NCBI GenBank assembly: GCA_026874595.1
Contig: CM049315.1
Location: forward strand, 19,923,664-19,987,663
DNA: 64,000 nucleotides
DNA from: Sipunculus nudus
Lineage: Eukaryota > Annelida > Sipuncula > Golfingiida > Sipunculidae
Reading direction: 5' to 3'
Part shown: piece after piece, positions 58,701 to 64,000 of the stretch
Numbering within the stretch: position 1 is the stretch's first letter
How the letters are laid out: the number at the start of each line of letters is the position of its first letter
Program-made: the position numbers and the translations under genes
The notes under the pieces: generated by a model
Databases searched by the model: none
What the model saw: the letters and a program-made list of their open reading frames with translations, nothing else
What the model was told of the DNA's origin: nothing

Positions 58701-61700
58701 AAAATGTGGTACTAAATGGATACAACTTTAATCGTCATTTCTGTTTGGTAAGCACTCACTCAGATTCTCTGCAAAGGAGATGTTATGCAAAGATGCCCTT
58801 TAATTAGTCACACCACATTATTATCAAATCTGGGCTGCTGATGAGGGCTGCTGTTTTACTGGTGTCCAGTGCTGGCATGCTGAACTCTGGACCTGAGCAG
58901 CCTGAAGTCTGTGCATGCACAGCTAAGCCAGGTTTTAGCCCTTACAGACAAACAAAGCTTGTGTTGGGACCTGGGGCAGGTTATCTTTTGGATTGGTGGA
59001 GCATTGTAAGCAATACACTCTGCCTGTATGTCTGTCTTTCAGATAAACCTTCACGAACAGTTTAAAGGAACCAGTTTATCACTCTATTTATTCTACAATT
59101 AAGGGAATTCTAAAATTTGTAGCAGTCATTTCATTCCATGACATAGTGACATAATAATAGTGTATCTGTTACTGTATCATGTTCTATCATGTGACACACA
59201 CATATAAGTATGTGTCTATCAAGACCCAGACAGTCCAGACAGGATCCTAATCAGGATTTAGGCCATACTGAATTCTGATCCAGATTTTATCTTAATCCCG
59301 TCTGGTCCAGGGTGATATTAGTGAGACCATATCCTAATGTGACTCTTACCTGCCCAGTCAAGATCCACCTGGTCCACTCAAAACCTGATTCACACTCTGC
59401 ATGACTGGATAAAATTCATAGAGTTCTTATGCTCCATGAGAGAACAATTTATTGATACATGATGTACACCAAAGCAATCCTATATAAATGGTCTTGATGC
59501 AGAGGTTGGCAACAGTCACTTTAGTCTTTGAATTCATCTGAGACGTTTGTTGAAACATTCCATGTTTCAAATTTCACCAATAAAGTGTGTCCACAAAAAA
59601 TTTCTATTTCTGATGATCTGTACTTGAAGATGAAGGTCAATGTCACCAGTTTTCAAAGAGTCTTGATAAAATATCAAAAAGTACTGAAATGGGAACTGAA
59701 AATCACCCAAAAGCATATTTGGGACGCTTTCTTGTGTTCCAAAATATAACACAAAAATGTACTAAAAATTTCTTAAAAGCATACCGGAAAGTGTCCAATA
59801 TATACTTTTGGTTACTTTTCAGTACACATTTCAGTACTTTTCGGTATTCTTTTCGGTACTTTTCAAGTATACTTTTCGGTTCTTTTCAGTACTTTTCGGT
59901 ACCTTTCGGTAATTATCAAGACCTCTTTTCGAACAATTATGAGATTTTGTATTTGTAATTCATGTATCAGATTTAACAAACAAATTCTAAATAAGTCAAA
60001 AGTGTTAACAAAAATATTTCTATTTCTGCTGATTTTACCTTAAAGATGAAGGTCAAGGTGACTGGTTTTCAAACGCTTCCGCAATTTTGATAAAAACATT
60101 TCACAAGTCAAATTCATTGAAACATATTGAGTGATTCAAAGGAAGGTTAAGTGCTCACAAATAATTTCTATTCAGATGGATTTGACCTAAAAAATGATGA
60201 AGGTCAATGTCATCAATTTCCATCCTATTCAAGATTAGATGAAACAACTTGTGTGTCAAATTTAAAGTAAGGATAGGCAGAGCTTCAGGTTACCACATTC
60301 ACAAGAAATCATAGGAACAATGAATAATAATTTGCTGATTGGACCTTGAAGATCCAAAATAGAAATCTACATAGAAATTGGTTAAAAAAATTTGCGTTTC
60401 AAATTTGCGGATAAAATATGAGATACTTAAAAAATTACTAGGTTCACAAAAACTTTCAATTTCTGTCAATCTGACCTTGATAGTGAATTTCAAGGTTACC
60501 AGTTTTCCAACTGGTCCAGTATGTCCGTAGAAACAATTTAAATTTCAAATTTCATGAAAAACTACTGATTGGTTCAAATGTTATCACATTCACAGGAAAC
60601 GACAGACGGTTCTGACAGGAAACATACCAAACACTATTTGTCTCTCCCCATGCATGGTTTTTAATTTTTCCCCGCGAGGAATATGAATCATTTCATACCA
60701 CATCTGGATTCTTTTATTCATGGGAATATTTAATTCTATATTTTAGTACATTAAAAGGATGGGCTTTTCCCCTAGTCTGCGCGTTTAAAGGTGGACTTTT
60801 GTCTCACTGGGTATTTGTCTCAGTGGGCTTTGTCCTACACCTTACCTACGGTCAAATTTTATTTCATATCCTGACCTTTAAACCTTGATAATTTCAGAAA
60901 TGGCAAAATACATCCCGTATTTCACACTTTTGACTGATGGTGGAAACGGTTCCTTTTTCTGTTAACCATTTGTCCAAGTAGAATCTACATTTTAAGAAGG
61001 TTCTGATGCTGCTGGACATACATGTTCCTTTTGTCTGGTCCAGTGCTGTCGATCCCTAATCCAAAATCTTTGTGATAACAGCCGTAATAGTATTAACATT
61101 GTGCAACATGTTATGCATCTTTTACTTTATATGGTTTGTATTTATGACAAGGCATGTTAAATTTAGTCTTTGAGACTAACGTATTAAAAATAAGGAAATA
61201 ACATACAAAATAACAGGTCTACAAATAAATTTCTGTTCACATGATTCTGGGTCCAGAGTTGATAAATTAATAAAGATTCACTTCTGAGCTTTTTGCTTAA
61301 CAGTGGCACTTATCACACAGAGTCACTTTTGGTCAGTCTTGGTCACTACATGTCTAACACCCACTAACAAGGATCACAGTCATTGTCACCTCTCAGTAAC
61401 TACGTTCACACAGCATCACTGCCAATCACCCCTGGTCACTCAGCAAATTATCAATTAGTCACACCCCATTAACTGGTCTCCAGGGCTGCTCACCTACCAC
61501 TGCTTGTCACAATGATAGTCTATGAACAGTTTAGTCACTCCCCATCACTGCTTATTACCTGTTATGTGTCATTGACTATGAGTGATGAAAACGGTCATAG
61601 CAGAGTCCCTTCCCTTCTTGATAGACAAGTTCTCACAGTGTCAGAGTTCTCTTAATATCCAAAAATACAGTCATAAGAATTCGATCCAGTAGTTATTCAT

Positions 61701-63226
61701 CTTCCCTGTATGTATATACAGTCGGTCCCGATTAATTGAATATGGAATTGACATACGAAACGTTGAATATTGTATGTTAAATAACTCGTATACCTGTCAG
61801 TTCTTAAAACAACATACCATGGCATCATACATTACTTCCTTAAAAAGACCAGACAGGAATTGTAAGATGAATTCCTGTAAGGGTATTGTGTCCACGTTAA
61901 ACATTGTTTTACTTAATCAAACCAAGACGCCGCTAACTCAATTCATTAAGACCTGCTCAAGGCTATATGCACAAATAAACAGCAGTCGTTGGCTCGATGA
62001 AGAGATCAGTCCTTCAGATACTGACAAACGAGACGGAACACAATGTAAAGATGCAGTGTATGACTGCTGAACAGATAAAGCAAATCATTTAGAGAGCTTT
62101 GGCCTGTCTACATGAATGAACGGTCTTTACGTGACCTGAAACGGACAAGACACTGAGCTACCGTGCTGGACCTCACGGCATATGCTCAGTGGCCAATGGT
62201 AGCTTTTATAGATAAATATTCGTTGTATACTTTTTTTCTGCAGGAAAAATATATATTACCTATACAGATAAAAAATACATATTTTTGATCCAATTAAATA
62301 GCTTCTGAATTTGAATTATTTTAAAACACGTTAATGATGGGGTGACGGTAACCTTAAATACAAAATTTTAAATTAAGAAAAATTATATTTCTAATAAAGC
62401 TTCCGAGTTAATCCATATATAGTTTTAGTATCGTACTATAATTTTAGGATTTGGGCGTTGTCCAAACAAAAAAAACGTTATTGAGCTTTTAATTTGTCTA
62501 GACACGTCTCCATTGGCCCCAAACTGTCCTCGCAAGTAGAATAATTCTTGACTGGAGGGTGTCCTCTTGCTTCTTCCGACAGGTTATTTCACCCATTTTC
62601 TCGAAACCGCTCATGAAAGCTGCCATTCTGTGTGCCCATTAAAACACGGATGCCACAGGTCAAAATTGTTGGTATATTGCTAGTAATACTAAAAGGTAAT
62701 CAGACATCGGCGACTGCTTTTGAAGAATCTGCTTTTGAGCTTATATAAGCCTGTCAACTAGGCTTTTCTTTGGCAGGCAACCGAAAATACTGGATCCTAT
62801 GATCCAGTGTGTATCCCTAGAGTGAAGTTTAATTAGTAGAATGACCGCTCGAATGCACATTTTGGCCTAAATGGTTATATACACACTCATGTTTATTTAT
62901 AAACCATGCAATATAGCGCTTCCGTTCAAAGGTAAACAATATTAACCGACGAGTCATCTTTTCGACAAAATACAGGTAGCCCGACCCTCGCATTAAGAGG
63001 CGAGGTGTTGCGACCGGCTTCTTTGGTCCAGTTGCATAGCGCAGGATTTGAGAGTTCGATGCTCAGACGTTTAGTCTTACCTGCCTCGTAGTACTTTGTA
63101 CAGTTTCCTATTAAAGTATCGTGTAGTCGAAACTGCGGCAGCTCCATCTGTTCTGACATCAGTACAGGGTTATAGTTCTGCCATCGCAGGTGCAGCATGG
63201 ATGTGGTGTAGGCGTCTGAAGCAAAA
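55631..63226 (-). CDS. Cys-loop ligand-gated anion channel subunit (glycine receptor-like), 3' part
   Basis: Join, minus strand: 63226-63081, 56697-56330, 55789-55631. Exon 1 enters in phase 2, intron 1 is phase 1 and intron 2 is phase 0. The 673 nt give 224 codons plus stop. The product runs from the ligand-binding domain ([15 protein letters not shown], loop [13 protein letters not shown] with both cysteines of the second disulfide) through TM1 ([17 protein letters not shown]), TM2 with the anion-selective PAR motif, TM3 ([20 protein letters not shown]), a short intracellular loop (about 47 residues) and TM4 ([20 protein letters not shown]), with the stop five codons later. It would form pentameric chloride channels in the plasma membrane. 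TM2 has Leu at 6' instead of Thr, and loop C has Ala where glycine receptors have a ligand-binding Thr. It is likely a glycine/glutamate/GABA-type invertebrate anion channel; the ligand cannot be told. The N-terminus and signal peptide lie beyond 64000. Confidence 0.92.
55790..56329 (-). other. Channel gene, short intron (540 bp)
   Basis: Donor GTAAGC directly after 56330, acceptor CCACAG before 55789. Phase 0. Confidence 0.85.
56330..56697 (-). CDS. Channel gene, TM1-TM3 exon
   Basis: Begins after TTTTACTTTTGCAG and completes a Gly codon split by the phase 1 intron. Encodes the end of loop C, TM1, TM2, TM3 and the start of the intracellular loop ([14 protein letters not shown]). Contains [11 protein letters not shown] at the TM1-TM2 turn. 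Confidence 0.95.
56751..56990 (+). repeat. Left long terminal inverted repeat of the CACTA-like element
   Basis: Rich in CAGTGAT/GGTCACT strings. Inverted partner at 61394-61640. Confidence 0.8.
58002..58068 (+). repeat. Long hairpin, 29-bp stem and 9-nt loop
   Basis: Arms 58002-58030 and 58040-58068 pair at 26 of 29 positions. The innermost 10 bp (TATCAGGCCC with GGGCCTGATA) are perfect and the loop is TACATGGCC. It lies inside the CACTA-like element. Confidence 0.8.
59560..60610 (+). repeat. Degenerate ~150-400 bp repeats with GATGAAGGTCAATGTCACC core
   Basis: Four diverged occurrences (about 59600, 60020, 60165, 60450) of a block TTTCTATTTCTG...GATGAAGGTCAATGTCACCAG-TTTTC. They are separated by repeated CAAATTTCA and GTTCACA strings. 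Not coding. Confidence 0.6.
59805..59925 (+). repeat. TACTTTTCGGT/CAGT short tandem array
   Basis: About nine imperfect copies of TACTTTTCGG or TACTTTTCAG in 120 bp. They account for the Phe/Ser/Tyr-rich frame across 59689-59958. Confidence 0.75.
61394..61640 (-). repeat. Right long terminal inverted repeat of the CACTA-like element
   Basis: Read on the minus strand it parallels 56751-56990 almost throughout. Confidence 0.8.
61644..63080 (-). other. Channel gene intron, part outside the transposon
   Basis: Holds a TA-flanked CAGTCGGTCCCGATT string near 61723 that resembles a pogo-type end, and an unsupported 98-codon plus-strand frame at 61774. No further exon seen. Confidence 0.45.
63081..63226 (-). 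CDS. Channel gene, ligand-binding-domain exon
   Basis: 146 bp. The acceptor is ATGTGCAG before 63226 (weak pyrimidine tract) and the donor is GTAAGA after 63081. One base completes a preceding Ser codon, then 48 codons and one extra base follow, the same phases as the equivalent vertebrate glycine receptor exon as I remember it. Encodes [21 protein letters not shown] and CTKYYEA. Confidence 0.88.
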
Positions 63227-64000
63227 CTGCACATGATCATTATGTATCATAAACAAATAAAAGCTTGTCAAAGACATTTACTATTTAACCAATAAAAACC
63301 TCGCACAAAAGGAAGCTTTTAGGAAATATATTAATTAATTTTATGAATATTTTCTTACAACCAGAATTATTTACAAACTGGAAAATTTTATAGAGAAAAG
63401 AACACGCACTCCTGCAAGGTAAACCATTCATGTTCATATCTTCTTTACTGTGTATATTTTGAGACATTTACAGATTTCGTGCTAAGAAAGAAGGTTGCAA
63501 ACGGTGGCTAGAAGAGATTATTATAATTAACAGGAACTCCTTTAAAGTAACCAAGGACGGTAATCAATGAGTAATAAACGAGGGCGTAACACTTGATATA
63601 TATGATATACATTATACCATGTATTGTCAGCTTGATGTCATAATATTGTACGACAGAGTTGTTTCCTAAGCTTACTCGTCAGGTAAACATTGTAATGATG
63701 GCTGGATTAAGCTGGGGTTACTGGGTTCGTTGAGGTTGTTGTGGTCCAGGTGGCTTCTGTGTTGTGCTGGTTTGGTGGTGATTTATACATACAGTGGAAC
63801 CCCACAATAATGACCCCCAGGTGACTGAACAAGATGATCGTAATTTGGGGTTGGTCGTATTTGTGAAACTCTTTTCTTGGATGCATAAAACACCGATGTT
63901 TATTGTGTATCAATATGTATAAATTGCATATCTTTAATGTGAATTATAACAAAATGTTTCACTTTGCAGTGACCCTTGTTATGATTTTTGTTTGTTTGTA
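63227..64000 (-). other. Upstream intron of the channel gene, continuing out of the window
   Basis: I searched by eye for the preceding Cys-loop exon (a CPMD...FP pattern) and did not find it. A possible pogo-type end, TACAGTGGAACCCCAC, begins at about 63790. Confidence 0.5.

Larger units (their letters stand above)
56751..61640. mobile_element. CACTA-like (CMC) non-autonomous transposon, 4890 bp, inside the channel intron
   Basis: The ends read CACTATGAGAACC and, inverted, CACTGTGAGAACT. They are flanked by TCA (56748-56750 and 61641-61643), the 3-bp duplication expected of EnSpm/CACTA elements. The terminal repeats extend about 240 bp each (56751-56990 and 61394-61640) with high similarity, for example GCAGTGATGGGGAGTGACTA in both. 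No transposase frame is visible in the interior, which holds a hairpin, degenerate tandem repeats and AT-rich filler. The left end lies about 50 bp from the splice acceptor of the TM1-TM3 exon. Confidence 0.75.

Noticed and set aside
1-64000. CRISPR arrays, phage or bacterial operons
   Set aside because: Introns, TATA boxes, SINEs and polyadenylation signals show a eukaryotic nuclear genome. The tandem repeats have no spacers.

Overview
This is a eukaryotic, AT-rich, gene-poor stretch, most likely from a mollusc or another lophotrochozoan. The evidence is spliced genes with GT/AG introns, TATA boxes, long introns, dense microsatellites, tRNA-derived SINEs, and a mix of PIF/Harbinger, CMC (CACTA-like), pogo-like, TTAA-type, Penelope-like and LINE sequences. 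The taxonomic call rests on repeat style and memory only. Most of the window is non-coding repeat debris, and most long open frames in it are chance or repeat artefacts.

Only one host gene is well supported. It is the 3' part of a Cys-loop ligand-gated anion channel on the minus strand, in three exons (63226-63081, 56697-56330, 55789-55631). The exons join in phase and encode the end of the ligand-binding domain, TM1 to TM4 and the stop codon. The 5' exons lie beyond base 64000. The 6.4 kb first intron contains a 4.9 kb element with CACTA/CACTG ends, about 240-bp terminal inverted repeats and a TCA target duplication. The element starts only about 50 bp upstream of the splice acceptor.

The second coding unit is a complete PIF/Harbinger DNA transposon at 28641-35008. 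It is flanked by TAA duplications and has matching terminal repeats. It carries two convergent intact genes: a three-exon MADF/BESS-like DNA-binding protein (plus strand, 497 aa) and a 430-aa DDE transposase (minus strand). GC-richer arrays of TACGG/TAGGG-type motifs lie at both ends. A 433-bp TTAA-flanked MITE is nested in its second intron. The element sits between two direct copies of a tRNA-derived SINE.

At 49199-50130 there is a decayed, 5'-truncated Penelope-like retroelement. It retains the zinc-finger and GIY-YIG endonuclease region and ends in a sequence with every core nucleotide of a type I hammerhead ribozyme. Other elements are a LINE reverse-transcriptase fragment (about 41.8-42.1 kb), an 800-bp pogo/Tigger-like non-autonomous element (15467-16266), three copies of a 220-bp GGATCCAGGA repeat, several other dispersed families, and a 37-copy 26-bp minisatellite (20579-21540) with a higher-order 182-bp structure that produces spurious long open frames.

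Region by region: 0-8 kb holds dispersed repeats. 8-24 kb holds paired diverged repeats, the pogo-like element and the minisatellite. 24-28 kb is mostly unrecognised, with an ACATGT-rich patch. 28.4-35.1 kb is the SINE-Harbinger-SINE block. 35-49 kb is repeat debris with a possible solo LTR. 49-53 kb holds the Penelope remnant and TA arrays. 55.6-64 kb is the channel gene.
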